Shown here: one piece after another, positions 26,756-35,753 of the stretch
Numbering within the stretch: position 1 is the stretch's first letter
Layout of the letters: each line of letters opens with the position of its first letter
NCBI RefSeq assembly: GCF_044386045.1
Contig: NZ_JBISCD010000037.1
Span: forward strand, 282,424 to 346,423
DNA length: 64,000 nucleotides
Direction of reading: 5' to 3'
Origin: Thalassobellus sediminis
GTDB lineage: Bacteria; Bacteroidota; Bacteroidia; Flavobacteriales; Flavobacteriaceae
Notes under the pieces: generated by a model
Databases searched by the model: none
Told to the model about the DNA's origin: nothing
The model's input: only the letters and a program-made list of their open reading frames with translations
Made by a program: the position numbers and the translations under genes

Positions 26756-29137
26756 TTAAAATTTAAAGTTATAAGTTACTGATGGCACCATTCCGAAAAT
26801 GGCAGTTCTTGTCGCTTCGTTAATTCCTAAATCTTGATTTTGAGAAAAAGAAATAGAAGCTGCATTTTTCTGATTATAAACATTATAAATACCAAAAACC
26901 CATTCGCCTTTCCATCGATTGTTTGGTTTTCTATTAGGAGTATATGTTGCTGAAATATCTAACCTATGATAAGCAGGTAATCTATCTGAATTTCTAGCAG
27001 AAAAACTAGCTATTGATTGCCCTTCGTATTGATACTGACCATTAGGATACGTTACAGGTCTTCCTGTTTGAAACACCATATTACTACCAAATGTCCATTT
27101 ATTATTAAGTTCATAAGATCCTGTAATTGAAAAATCATGAGTTCTATCAAAAGCTGAATTATACCAATCTCCACTATTAATTCCAGGACCTCCAGCAATG
27201 CCTCCTAATGTTCTTTGCTCTGCTTTAGATAACGTATAAGCTATCCAACCAGTAAAACGTCCTTCATTTTTACGTACTAAGAATTCTAATCCATAAGCGC
27301 GTGCTTCACCATTTAAAATTTCAGTTTCAATGGTATTATTTCCAATTAAATCTGAACCATCAATGTAATCTATTCGGTTATCTGTTGTTTTATAGTACCC
27401 TTCAACTTCTAACGAATATTTTTTGTCATTAAAATCTCTAAAATACCCTAAAGCATACTGATTAGATAATTGTGGTTTTATATATTTTCCACTTGTTGTC
27501 CAAACATCCAAAGGTGTTACAGATGTTGTATTTGATAGTAAATGAATATATTGAGCTGCTCTTGAATATCCTGCCTTTATAGAAGACGATTCGTTTAATT
27601 GGTAAGCTAAAGATGCTCTAGGTTCTATATTACCAAAAGTTTTTATCGTTTCGTCTTTTTTGTAATCGGTTTCTCCTATTTCGGTACCACGTTGATAAAT
27701 ACCTAAAAGACTGTTGTAAACTACGGGTTGATTATTAGCATAATCTATCATAGCTTGTCCTCCTAAACGACTAAAAGCACTGTGTCTCAATCCATATTGC
27801 GCTGTTAATTTATCGGTTAATTTATGCTCTGCACTAACATACAAACCACTTTCAAAAGCCTTTTTTCTATCTAAAGACAATGGATTTACTGAAGACGTTT
27901 CAGAAGTTGGACGTATTTGTCCAGGATCGAAATCATAATAAATCGCACTCGCTCCAAAATCTAATTTAAAGTTATTACTTGCATAGTATTTAAAATCATA
28001 TTTAACATTGTAGTTCGTAATTGAAGAAACCCAATCGAATTCCTCACTCGTAATTCCTAAATCATAATCATATTTACTATAGATTAATGATAGGTTAGAA
28101 AATAGTTTTTCATTAAAAAGATGATTCCATCTTATATTCCCAGACGTATTACCATAACTTGTTTTAAAGCTTTCACCCAATCTAAAAGTATCTCTACCAA
28201 AATATCCTGACAAGTATAACTTGTTGTTATTATTTAAGTTGTAATTAGTTTTAAGATTTAAATCGTAAAAACCAACTCTACTATCTTCATCTGCTGCTTT
28301 TAAAAACAGGTTTGCATAAGAACTTCTACCCGCTACTAAAAAAGAGCCTTTATCTTTAAACATAGGCCCTTCAACAGTAAGCCTACTAGAAATTAGCCCA
28401 ATACCACCTGTTAAGGATAGGTTCTTACTATTTCCATCTTTTTGGCGAATATCTAACACCGAAGATGTTCTACCTCCAAACCGTGCTGGAATACCTCCTT
28501 TATACAATTTTATATCCTTAATAGCATCGGCATTAAAAACAGAAAAGAAACCTAACATATGTGACGTATTATAAATAATGGCTTCATCTAGCAATACTAA
28601 ATTCTGATCTACCGCACCACCACGTACATGAAAACCACCTGTACCTTCACCATTTTTTGTAACTCCGGGAAGCATTTGTAATGATTTTATAATATCGACT
28701 TCTCCTAATACCACAGGCATTTGTTTGACTGTTTTAATATTTAATTTAGAAACACTCATTTCTGGTTTTTTAAGGTTTACACGTTCTGTTTCTTCTGCAG
28801 TAACAAGCACTTCGTCTAACTGTGTTGATGCCTCCTTAATTTCAAAATTTATTTTTTGATCTTTATCTAATATTATTTCCTGACTCACATCTTCAAATCC
28901 TATATAAGACACAACAACTGTATATGTGCCTTTAGGAGCTGAAATAGAATAAAAACCATATTCATTACTTACTGCTCCAATAGAGGTTCCTTTTAAAAAT
29001 ACAGAGGCTCCAAATGCGGTTTCTCCATTACTAGCTTCTTTAATTATTCCACTAACAGTAAAATTTTCTTGAGAAAACATAACCGTTGTTAATAACATAA
29101 ATAGAAATGCTATTTGTTTCGTTTTTTGATTTTTCAT
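26756..29137 (-). CDS. TonB-dependent receptor with CarboxypepD-reg-like domain, copy 1
   Basis: A 793-residue outer-membrane receptor. After a signal peptide comes a CarboxypepD-reg-like domain (residues 25-110), a plug domain with GGFHVRGGAVDQNLVLLDEA near residue 170, then a 22-strand-type barrel ending in an aromatic Phe (VTYNFKF). It should import a ligand using TonB energy together with its DUF4249 partner. The substrate is unknown. It is strongly similar along its whole length to the receptor at 47912-50287. Upstream is an unusual control region. Confidence 0.92.
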   Translation of the reverse strand: MKNQKTKQIAFLFMLLTTVMFSQENFTVSGIIKEASNGETAFGASVFLKGTSIGAVSNEYGFYSISAPKGTYTVVVSYIGFEDVSQEIILDKDQKINFEIKEASTQLDEVLVTAEETERVNLKKPEMSVSKLNIKTVKQMPVVLGEVDIIKSLQMLPGVTKNGEGTGGFHVRGGAVDQNLVLLDEAIIYNTSHMLGFFSVFNADAIKDIKLYKGGIPARFGGRTSSVLDIRQKDGNSKNLSLTGGIGLISSRLTVEGPMFKDKGSFLVAGRSSYANLFLKAADEDSRVGFYDLNLKTNYNLNNNNKLYLSGYFGRDTFRLGESFKTSYGNTSGNIRWNHLFNEKLFSNLSLIYSKYDYDLGITSEEFDWVSSITNYNVKYDFKYYASNNFKLDFGASAIYYDFDPGQIRPTSETSSVNPLSLDRKKAFESGLYVSAEHKLTDKLTAQYGLRHSAFSRLGGQAMIDYANNQPVVYNSLLGIYQRGTEIGETDYKKDETIKTFGNIEPRASLAYQLNESSSIKAGYSRAAQYIHLLSNTTSVTPLDVWTTSGKYIKPQLSNQYALGYFRDFNDKKYSLEVEGYYKTTDNRIDYIDGSDLIGNNTIETEILNGEARAYGLEFLVRKNEGRFTGWIAYTLSKAEQRTLGGIAGGPGINSGDWYNSAFDRTHDFSITGSYELNNKWTFGSNMVFQTGRPVTYPNGQYQYEGQSIASFSARNSDRLPAYHRLDISATYTPNRKPNNRWKGEWVFGIYNVYNQKNAASISFSQNQDLGINEATRTAIFGMVPSVTYNFKF

Positions 29138-29186
29138 TTTAATAATTGCTCGTTTTTTTGATGAATGACTATTTTCTTATTGATGA

Positions 29187-29327
29187 TTATAATTGTTTTA
29201 TATTATTATTTTGAAATGTCCTTTCTCTAGTTGAAGCATTATTTCTTGAACTAGTTCCTGTATACCATCCAAATCCTAAAAAAGGAGTGAAAATTTTAGT
29301 TGACTGATTTGTGTCTTTTTGATTCAT
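29187..29327 (-). CDS. 46-aa ORF upstream of TonB receptor 1
   Basis: Reads MNQKDTNQSTKIFTPFLGFG and runs 46 codons to a stop at 29187, 49 bp before the receptor ATG. The composition is hydrophilic with a central aromatic patch, and there is no signal peptide. It has an A-rich leader with the same TTCATCAATCAAAAAA motif as two other genes in the window, which supports translation. I do not recognise it. It may be a leader peptide for the receptor operon or a small secreted or ribosomally made peptide. Confidence 0.5.
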   Translation of the reverse strand: MNQKDTNQSTKIFTPFLGFGWYTGTSSRNNASTRERTFQNNNIKQL

Positions 29328-29343
29328 GATTATTCGTTTTTTG

Positions 29344-29401
29344 ATTGATGAAATAAACAACTACTTCATTGACATATAAAAAAACAAAAGGTTGCATGAA
29401 T
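29344..29401. repeat. Imperfect direct repeat, copy A
   Basis: Aligns without gaps to 29581-29638 at roughly three quarters identity. Read leftward it contains GCAACCTTTTG and then ATATGTCAAT, and it lies just upstream of the 46-aa ORF. Confidence 0.6.
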
Positions 29402-29423
29402 TACTATATTTATTTTTTAGGCA

Positions 29424-29448
29424 TAAAAAACAACCTTTTTAGGCTGTT
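29424..29448 (-). terminator. Orphan intrinsic terminator in the TonB receptor 1 upstream region
   Basis: Read leftward: AACAGCCT-AAAA-AGGTTGTT, an 8-bp stem with one G-U pair, followed by a U-run. No gene ends here, so it would stop a short leftward transcript starting near 29575, or act as an attenuator. Confidence 0.65.
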
Positions 29449-29580
29449 CTTTTAATTGTTATAAAAAGTTTAACTATATAAAAAGTTAAAGTTTCTATAT
29501 ATAACAAAGCTCTATTTTCAAAAGCCGTTAAAGCCCTTTCTTAAAAAGCTTCAGTAAATATAATTGCCTGTTTATTTTTT

Positions 29581-29638
29581 ATTGATAAAACAAATAGTTA
29601 CCTAATTGCCATATGAAAACATAAAAGGTTACATTATA
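29581..29638. repeat. Imperfect direct repeat, copy B
   Basis: Second copy of the element at 29344-29401. Read leftward it carries GTAACCTTTT and then ATATGGCAAT. It lies about 45 bp before the S1/P1 nuclease start. Confidence 0.6.
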
Positions 29639-29682
29639 AAGTATTTTTTTACTAATTTTATTTTATATAAATAATTTACCCC

Positions 29683-30465
29683 ATGAAAACACCTCTTGTT
29701 TACTTACTAATTTTTCTTTTTTCACTTTCTAATTATAGTTCAGCTTCCAACGATATCTGGGGACCAACAGGACACCGCGTAGTTGGAAAAATTGCCGATC
29801 AATACCTTAAATCTAAAACCAAAAGAAAACTTAGAGAGTTACTGCATAACGAATCTTTAGCTTTTGTTTCTACTTATGCAGATGACATTAAATCTGACAA
29901 AAGATATAACGACTTTTACACATGGCATTATGTAAATATGCCTTTAGACTCAAATTATGAGGATTCTAAAAAAAGTGAATCAGGCGACCTTGTTACAGGA
30001 ATTGAACATTGTATTAAAATTATTAAAGACGACAATTCTAGTGATGACGACAAAGCTTTTTATCTAAAATTATTAATTCATTTTATTGGCGATTTACACC
30101 AACCAATGCATGTTGGACTTGCTGAAGATAAAGGCGGAAACGACTTTAAACTGCAATGGTTTTACAACGACACAAACTTACATGCCGTTTGGGATACTAA
30201 AATGATTAATAGTTATGATATGAGTTATAGCGAACTTGCTGAAAATGCTGATGTATTAAGCAAAGAACAAATAAAAGCGATACAAGCAGGAAGTATAGTT
30301 GATTGGGTAAATGACACACATCAATTAACAAAACAAATATATGCTAACGTTAAACCCGAAGAAAATTTACGCTATCGCTATTCTTATGATAATTTTAAAA
30401 CCGTAAGAACACAACTCCAAAAAGGAGGTATTCGACTAGCTAAAATTTTGAATGATTTGTTTTAA
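29683..30465 (+). CDS. S1/P1-family zinc nuclease
   Basis: A 260-residue secreted phospholipase C/P1 nuclease-type enzyme. A signal peptide ends near residue 22. The mature N-terminus has the zinc-binding Trp (W26) and His (GHR, H31), followed by TWHYVNMP, the HFIGDLHQPMH ligand cluster near residue 140 and HAVWD near 165, which together make the three-zinc site. It should degrade single-stranded nucleic acid outside the cytoplasm for nutrient gain. It is transcribed away from the TonB unit and is followed by a convergent gene. Confidence 0.93.
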   Translation: MKTPLVYLLIFLFSLSNYSSASNDIWGPTGHRVVGKIADQYLKSKTKRKLRELLHNESLAFVSTYADDIKSDKRYNDFYTWHYVNMPLDSNYEDSKKSESGDLVTGIEHCIKIIKDDNSSDDDKAFYLKLLIHFIGDLHQPMHVGLAEDKGGNDFKLQWFYNDTNLHAVWDTKMINSYDMSYSELAENADVLSKEQIKAIQAGSIVDWVNDTHQLTKQIYANVKPEENLRYRYSYDNFKTVRTQLQKGGIRLAKILNDLF

Positions 30466-30474
30466 GTAAAAGAA

Positions 30475-31311
30475 CTAATTAGTTTTATACAAATCATATC
30501 TAGCTAATTCAAGTATTACAATGGCTTCCCACTCTTCTTGAGTTTCTTTTTTCAAACCATGTTTCGTTTTATAATCGTAATCCTCTTGACGTTTTTGCCA
30601 TTCATTCTTAATGCTCTCAAAAATAGCAAGAGCTCTATTTGAGTCAGTGGCTGTAATATTAGCATCAATTAATGCTTTTCGTAATTTTCTAGTATAAATT
30701 TCTGTAATATCGAAATGAATTTGTTCGTGTCTTAAAACATAATCTGTTCTTCCTTTAGGCAACACCCAACTACCATTATTATAAAAGACATTTCTAACAA
30801 AAAGTTTTCCCTTTTTAAATAAATTTAAGCTTCCAGGCTCATAACCAAAACCAGAGTTTGTAACGGCTAATGCATTTGGAAAACTTATTATATCAGGTTC
30901 TCCTTTAAAATCATCCCACGTTAATTTTCGATTTGCAGACCACTCTATTCCTGTTTCATATGTTTTTGCATTATCCACTTTATAAATATTTGCCCACAAC
31001 CTATGGCATGTACTCATTTTATCTGCGGGTTTGTGCTTTGTTATTTTTACAAGATTTGCTCCAGATAATCTAGCCAGTTCTTTTAAGTTATTAATATTTT
31101 CATAATAAGAACAGTTATTTGAAAAACCATTATCAGTTGCTTTTATTTCTCCTATTTTTTCACCTAAAATTATTTGTTCATCAACAATGTCTATAACAAC
31201 TACCAATTCATCTTTTGAAAGTTCAGGCAATTTTTTAATTACAGAACTCCTTAATTTAGGTGAACATGAAACAAAACCAATAAGACATAAAACAACTAAT
31301 ACTCTTTTCAT
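30475..31311 (-). CDS. Lipoprotein with HExxH motif, DUF922-like
   Basis: Starting at the ATG read from 31311, it has 278 residues. An upstream TTG at 31335 lies inside the lpdA terminator hairpin and is unlikely to be used. A lipoprotein signal ends in FVSC. The C-terminal half contains a zinc-protease-like motif RHEQIHFDITE near residue 200 and a preceding TWDDFKGEPD segment, as in DUF922. The N-terminal half may be a small ligand-binding region. Function is unknown; a surface metalloprotease role is plausible. Confidence 0.75.
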   Translation of the reverse strand: MKRVLVVLCLIGFVSCSPKLRSSVIKKLPELSKDELVVVIDIVDEQIILGEKIGEIKATDNGFSNNCSYYENINNLKELARLSGANLVKITKHKPADKMSTCHRLWANIYKVDNAKTYETGIEWSANRKLTWDDFKGEPDIISFPNALAVTNSGFGYEPGSLNLFKKGKLFVRNVFYNNGSWVLPKGRTDYVLRHEQIHFDITEIYTRKLRKALIDANITATDSNRALAIFESIKNEWQKRQEDYDYKTKHGLKKETQEEWEAIVILELARYDLYKTN

Positions 31312-31327
31312 AAAATAGATTAAATTA

Positions 31328-31353
31328 AAAAGCAACCTAAAATAGGTTGCTTT
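31328..31353 (-). terminator. Intrinsic terminator of lpdA
   Basis: Stem AAAGCAACCTA/TAGGTTGCTTT with a tiny loop and a short U-run on the leftward side, 24 bp after the lpdA stop. Confidence 0.8.
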
Positions 31354-31376
31354 AAATATATATAAAATATATGATT

Positions 31377-32777
31377 TTAAATATGCAAGGCTCTATCATC
31401 AGTTGCCGCTAAAGCAGCTTCTTTAATAGCTTCTGTAAATGTAGGATGCGCATGAGACATTCTAGACACATCTTCAGCAGATGCTCTATATTCCATAGCC
31501 ACTACAGCTTCAGCAATCATATCGGCAGCACGAGCGCCAACCATGTGTACTCCTAAAATTTCATCAGTCGTTTTATCAGCTAAAATCTTTACAAAACCAT
31601 CTAAATCCATACTCGCTCTACTTCTACCTAAAGCACGCATAGGAAACTGCCCTGTTTTGTATGCTACACCAGCCTCTTTAAGTTGCTCTTCGGTTTTACC
31701 AACAGCAGCAACTTCTGGCCACGTATAAACAACACCTGGAATTAAATTATAATCGATATGTGGTTTTTGTCCTGCTAAAGTTTCAGCAACAAACACACCT
31801 TCTTCTTCAGCTTTATGAGCTAACATAGCACCTTTTACAACATCACCAATTGCATAGATATTTGATGCGCTTGTTTGTAAATGATCGTTAACTTCAACTT
31901 GACCTCTATCAGTCAGTTTTACGCCTGCAGCTTCAGCATTTAATCCATCAGTGTAAGGTTTACGTCCCACAGATACTAAACAATAATCGCCTTTAAATTC
32001 TACTTCTTCTCCTTTTTTATTATCTGCTTTCACGATAACTTCATCGCCAACACGCTCTACAGATTTTACTTGATGTGAAGTATTTATTTTGAATTTTTGT
32101 TTCTTCAAAACTTTATTAAGTTCTTTTGAAACCCCTTTATCCATTGTTGGTACAATTCTATCGGCATACTCTACTACTGATACTTCTGCTCCTAAACGCT
32201 TATACACTTGCCCAAGCTCTAAACCAATAACACCTCCTCCAATAACGATTAAATGTTTTGGTATTTCTTTAAGTTTTAAAGCCTCAGTAGACGTAATAAC
32301 ACGTTCTTTATCTATAGAAATAAAAGGTAAACTTGACGGCTTACTTCCTGTGGCAATAATGGTATTTTTTGCTTCAACCTCAGTTGTTTCTTCTCCTGAA
32401 ATTGTAATATGCGTTGCATCTTTAAAGCTTCCTAATCCTTGATAAACATCAATGTTGTTTTTCTTCATTAAAAAGTCAATCCCACCAGTAGTTTGATCTA
32501 CAACAGCTTGTTTACGAGCTATCATTTTTTCTAAATTCACTTTAACTTCACCAGGAATTTCAATTCCATGCTCTTCAAAATGTTTAATAGCATCTTCGTA
32601 ATGGTGAGACGAATCTAAAAGCGCTTTACTAGGTATACAACCTACATTTAAACAAGTTCCTCCTAATGTACTATATTTTTCTATAATGGCAGTTTTCATG
32701 CCTAATTGTGCGCAACGTATAGCTGCAACATATCCTCCAGGACCTGAGCCTATAACGGCTACATCATATGAGTTCAT
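31377..32777 (-). CDS. lpdA: Dihydrolipoyl dehydrogenase
   Basis: A 466-residue FAD enzyme, the E3 component of 2-oxoacid dehydrogenase complexes and of the glycine cleavage system. It has the FAD motif GSGPGGYVAA (residues 10-19), the redox disulfide in GGTCLNVGC (C42 and C47), an NAD-binding GGGVIGLELG near residue 180, AIGDV near 310 and the catalytic His-Glu in HAHPTFTEA near the C-terminus. It is monocistronic and has its own terminator. Confidence 0.95.
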   Translation of the reverse strand: MNSYDVAVIGSGPGGYVAAIRCAQLGMKTAIIEKYSTLGGTCLNVGCIPSKALLDSSHHYEDAIKHFEEHGIEIPGEVKVNLEKMIARKQAVVDQTTGGIDFLMKKNNIDVYQGLGSFKDATHITISGEETTEVEAKNTIIATGSKPSSLPFISIDKERVITSTEALKLKEIPKHLIVIGGGVIGLELGQVYKRLGAEVSVVEYADRIVPTMDKGVSKELNKVLKKQKFKINTSHQVKSVERVGDEVIVKADNKKGEEVEFKGDYCLVSVGRKPYTDGLNAEAAGVKLTDRGQVEVNDHLQTSASNIYAIGDVVKGAMLAHKAEEEGVFVAETLAGQKPHIDYNLIPGVVYTWPEVAAVGKTEEQLKEAGVAYKTGQFPMRALGRSRASMDLDGFVKILADKTTDEILGVHMVGARAADMIAEAVVAMEYRASAEDVSRMSHAHPTFTEAIKEAALAATDDRALHI

Positions 32778-32922
32778 AATATATTTTTGACGTTCGTTTT
32801 TTTAAATCAATTTCAAAAATACAAATGTTTTATGGGAAGGCAATAAAAAACAATATTTTATAAATGAATTTATAATTTTAACAATAAAGTCGATATAAAT
32901 TCGCAATAACTCTAACTTTTAA

Positions 32923-34518
32923 TTACGAATGCTTCTTTTTGTTAATATGAGCTAAAACCCATTCTAATTCTGGATCTTTTTTAAGTTTTCTATCTTCAAT
33001 AGTTGGTAATATTTCAACATCTGGTTTTACGCCATAACCATCTGGATTTTGATTATAAGGCGTTTCAATTTGCATCAAACCCATTCTAATTTTTAGTTTT
33101 GATGTTGGCATTTTGTAAATTTTATAAATACCAGCCACACAACCATTATAGGCTCCTCCTGTTTCTTCCCCAACAAAAATAGCTCTTTTATTAGCTTTAA
33201 GATGTGTTGAAATAAGCGTAGATGCCGAAAAAGAATTTCCATTAATCAACACATACAAATCACCTTTATAATGCAATGGATTTGGTGATTTCTCTTTTGA
33301 AAATCTAAGATTATAATAAAACCTTCCATCACGTTTTTTTGTTTTAATGAGATTATGCATGACGATAAAAGGCGAAAATATTCCTGAAATAATTTTTAAT
33401 GCATTCGGACTTTTATTACTCATTAAAAAACTAAAATAAGGTAAACGATTTGCAACCTCGCTTTCTTCAACAAGTTTATAATTTTTATCAGTTAAATAAG
33501 CATATAAATAATCTACTTCTGAAATTCTTCCACCTCCATTATCTCTTAAATCTAGAATAAGGTTTTTAGTTTTAGTTGTTTCTAATTCGGCAAAACTTTC
33601 TTTATAGAATTTCTTGTAGTTTCTATTACCAAAAGCTTTAATCTTCATATAAGCCAAAGTACTATCTGCTTCTAAAAACTTAAAGCTTCTTGTATAACCT
33701 TTATCCTTACTTATAAAACCATACTTTCTATCTTTCTTACGTTTTACTTTAGCAGCAATGCGGTTATTCTTTTTTTCTATTTTACTTAATTTTGGCTTTT
33801 TTACTAATTCTTTCTTCTTGCTATCTGCTATTGAATCCTGTTTTTTGTCTTTCTCTATGCGTTTAAATGTTCTACTAAATAAAGAATCTTTTAATTTAAA
33901 TGTTACAGTTAAACTATCTAAAAAGCCTTTATCTTTATAATAGAAATACCGAAACCCTTTGCCAACATATCTATCGTATAAAGTTTTATTAAAACCATCG
34001 GAAGCAAAACGTGTTTTATAACGACCTACTAAATCGGTTGCTAACTCATCTTCAATTTTTACAACCTCACTTCCTATTAATAAAGTGTCTACACCTCTAA
34101 CATTGGTAACCCAAAGCTTCTGGTTTAAATATTCAAAATTTAAATTATAAAATTGAAATTTTTTCTTTTTTAAAAGGTTCCTTTCTTTTTTAGAAAAACG
34201 TTTATTAGCAGAACCTACAGATATATGTCCCTGCCTTACAAACCTTACTACAGGTGCTAGCTTTTTATAAAACTCGCGTGAATTAATTGGTGTTTTTATA
34301 GAAGATTTGAGACTATCAAACTTAAAATCTAAATCTTCTTTAGAAGTGTATTGATAGAGTTTAGGATGGTGCTTTTTTAACTGCTTGTATACCTTATCAA
34401 CATCGCTACGCAAATCTTCAATAGGATGTAACTTCGTAGTTTGCTCGTTATACTTTTTAACACTATTACATGAAACTAAAAGTATAAAAACAAGTATAGA
34501 CAAAAACAGTTTCTTCAT
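32923..34518 (-). CDS. S41-family (C-terminal-processing-like) peptidase lipoprotein
   Basis: A 531-residue lipoprotein (signal ending in LVSC, residues 13-16). It has an S41/tail-specific protease core: NLILDLRDNGGG near residue 325, and the catalytic serine region NGNSFSASTLIS near residue 430 followed by GEETGGAYNG. A long Lys-rich insert near residues 220-265 may be disordered. A canonical PDZ domain is not evident. The target is unknown; it probably acts in the periplasm or on the surface. Confidence 0.85.
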   Translation of the reverse strand: MKKLFLSILVFILLVSCNSVKKYNEQTTKLHPIEDLRSDVDKVYKQLKKHHPKLYQYTSKEDLDFKFDSLKSSIKTPINSREFYKKLAPVVRFVRQGHISVGSANKRFSKKERNLLKKKKFQFYNLNFEYLNQKLWVTNVRGVDTLLIGSEVVKIEDELATDLVGRYKTRFASDGFNKTLYDRYVGKGFRYFYYKDKGFLDSLTVTFKLKDSLFSRTFKRIEKDKKQDSIADSKKKELVKKPKLSKIEKKNNRIAAKVKRKKDRKYGFISKDKGYTRSFKFLEADSTLAYMKIKAFGNRNYKKFYKESFAELETTKTKNLILDLRDNGGGRISEVDYLYAYLTDKNYKLVEESEVANRLPYFSFLMSNKSPNALKIISGIFSPFIVMHNLIKTKKRDGRFYYNLRFSKEKSPNPLHYKGDLYVLINGNSFSASTLISTHLKANKRAIFVGEETGGAYNGCVAGIYKIYKMPTSKLKIRMGLMQIETPYNQNPDGYGVKPDVEILPTIEDRKLKKDPELEWVLAHINKKKHS

Positions 34519-34642
34519 ATAAATTATAATCGGGAATTTTTAACGAACCTCTAAATTACTTGTATTTAAGCAAATTCAAAATCTATTTCATATTATTTAA
34601 CTTTTCAACAATTTCAAACAACATAGTGAGAATAAATTTATG

Positions 34643-34650
34643 TAGTTTTG
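34643..34650 (+). promoter_or_regulatory. Candidate -7 element of smpB
   Basis: TAGTTTTG fits TAnnTTTG and ends 6 nt before the preferred smpB ATG at 34657, suggesting a leaderless or nearly leaderless mRNA. Confidence 0.45.
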
Positions 34651-34656
34651 TGGTCG

Positions 34657-35115
34657 ATGCAGAAAAAGATTAACATACAAAACAAAAAAGCACGCTTTCT
34701 ATATGAAATATTAGATAAGTATACCGCTGGTATTGTATTATCTGGTACCGAAATTAAATCGATACGAAGTAGTAAAGCTTCTATTGCCGAAAGTTTTTGT
34801 GAGTTTAATGATAAAGGTGAGCTTTTTATAATTAATGCCACTATTGAAGAATATGCTTTTGGTAATTACTACAATCACAGACCTAAAGCCGAAAGAAAGC
34901 TCCTTTTAAACAAAAAAGAACTTAAAAAGTTACTTAAAGAAGTTCAAAATACGGGACTTACTATTATTCCATTACGGTTATTTATAAATGAAAAAGGCTA
35001 TGCCAAAGTAGATATTGCTTTAGCTAAAGGTAAAAAACTATTCGATAAACGTGAGAGTATAAAAGATCGTGATAATAAACGCGATTTAGATAGAATAAAG
35101 AAAAATTACAAATAG
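34657..35115 (+). CDS. smpB: SsrA-binding protein SmpB
   Basis: A 152-residue RNA-binding protein that partners tmRNA in ribosome rescue. The core is clear: NKKARFLYEILDKYTAGIVL, GTEIKSIRSSKASI, the HRPKAERKLLLNKKEL segment and the basic C-terminal tail GKKLFDKRESIKDRDNKRDL. The ATG at 34657 is chosen over a TTG at 34648, because the latter overlaps the -7 element and family members begin at the ATG. The tmRNA gene itself is not in the window. Confidence 0.96.
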   Translation: MQKKINIQNKKARFLYEILDKYTAGIVLSGTEIKSIRSSKASIAESFCEFNDKGELFIINATIEEYAFGNYYNHRPKAERKLLLNKKELKKLLKEVQNTGLTIIPLRLFINEKGYAKVDIALAKGKKLFDKRESIKDRDNKRDLDRIKKNYK

Positions 35116-35117
35116 CA

Positions 35118-35174
35118 TTTCTTAAATTTAAGAAAGCCTTAACGCTTCAACACTATACAAATCTTTAATTTGTA
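35118..35174. other. Two small palindromes after smpB
   Basis: A perfect 18-bp palindrome TTTCTTAAATTTAAGAAA (35118-35135), just after the smpB stop, may fold as an mRNA end. A second stem TACAAAT/ATTTGTA lies near 35156-35174, in front of the next gene. Confidence 0.5.
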
Positions 35175-35198
35175 CGCTTAAATAAATACTTTCTATTA

Positions 35199-35729
35199 AT
35201 GAAAAAACTAATACTATTGTTAGCGATAAGTTTTATATCGATAACATCTAATTCTCAAGAAAAAACAGAATCTAAAAAAGATTATACAACTAACGTATCA
35301 ACGCTTGATAATACTATAGAGTCTCTATACAATGTGATTTCTGGAGAAAAAGGTAAAGAAAGAGATTGGGATCTTTTCAAATTTTTATTTAAACCTGATG
35401 CTAAATTAATTCCTTCATGGAAAAATAAAGAAGGTATCTATGAAATACGTTACATGAAACCAGATGATTATATTAAAAGTTCTGGGAAATGGCTTGTTGA
35501 AAATGGTTTTTTTGAAAAAGAAATACATCGTAAAGTAGATACCTTTGGAAATATTTCTCAAGTATTTAGTACTTATGAAACGTTTTATAGTGAATCTGAT
35601 GAAGAACCTTTTATGAGAGGTATTAATAGTATTCAGTTACTAAATGATGGTGAACGCTGGTGGATAGTTAACATTTACTGGACACAAGAAACCGAAGAAA
35701 ATCCTATTCCTAAAAAGTATTTAAGATAA
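35199..35729 (+). CDS. Secreted SnoaL/NTF2-like protein
   Basis: A 176-residue protein with a signal peptide (MKKLILLLAISFISITSNS). The rest resembles the NTF2/SnoaL-like fold: DWDLFKFLFKPDAKLIPSW near residue 60, a central FGNISQVFSTYETF strand pair, and a C-terminal GERWWIVNIYWTQE strand. Members of this fold bind small ligands, or are enzymes. The role here is unknown. It is followed by a PNPOx-like gene 24 bp later, perhaps in one transcript. Confidence 0.75.
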   Translation: MKKLILLLAISFISITSNSQEKTESKKDYTTNVSTLDNTIESLYNVISGEKGKERDWDLFKFLFKPDAKLIPSWKNKEGIYEIRYMKPDDYIKSSGKWLVENGFFEKEIHRKVDTFGNISQVFSTYETFYSESDEEPFMRGINSIQLLNDGERWWIVNIYWTQETEENPIPKKYLR

Positions 35730-35753
35730 ACTACTGGTTAAAACCTCTTTATT

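Larger units (their letters stand above)
29138..29682. other. 545-bp upstream region between TonB receptor 1 and the S1/P1 nuclease
   Basis: Holds the 46-aa ORF, the two direct repeats and the orphan leftward terminator listed separately. The stretch 29450-29580 between them shows no ORF of note. Confidence 0.7.

Noticed and set aside
31312..31335. Extended N-terminus of the HExxH lipoprotein
   Set aside because: The TTG start would lie inside the lpdA terminator hairpin and spoil the signal peptide.
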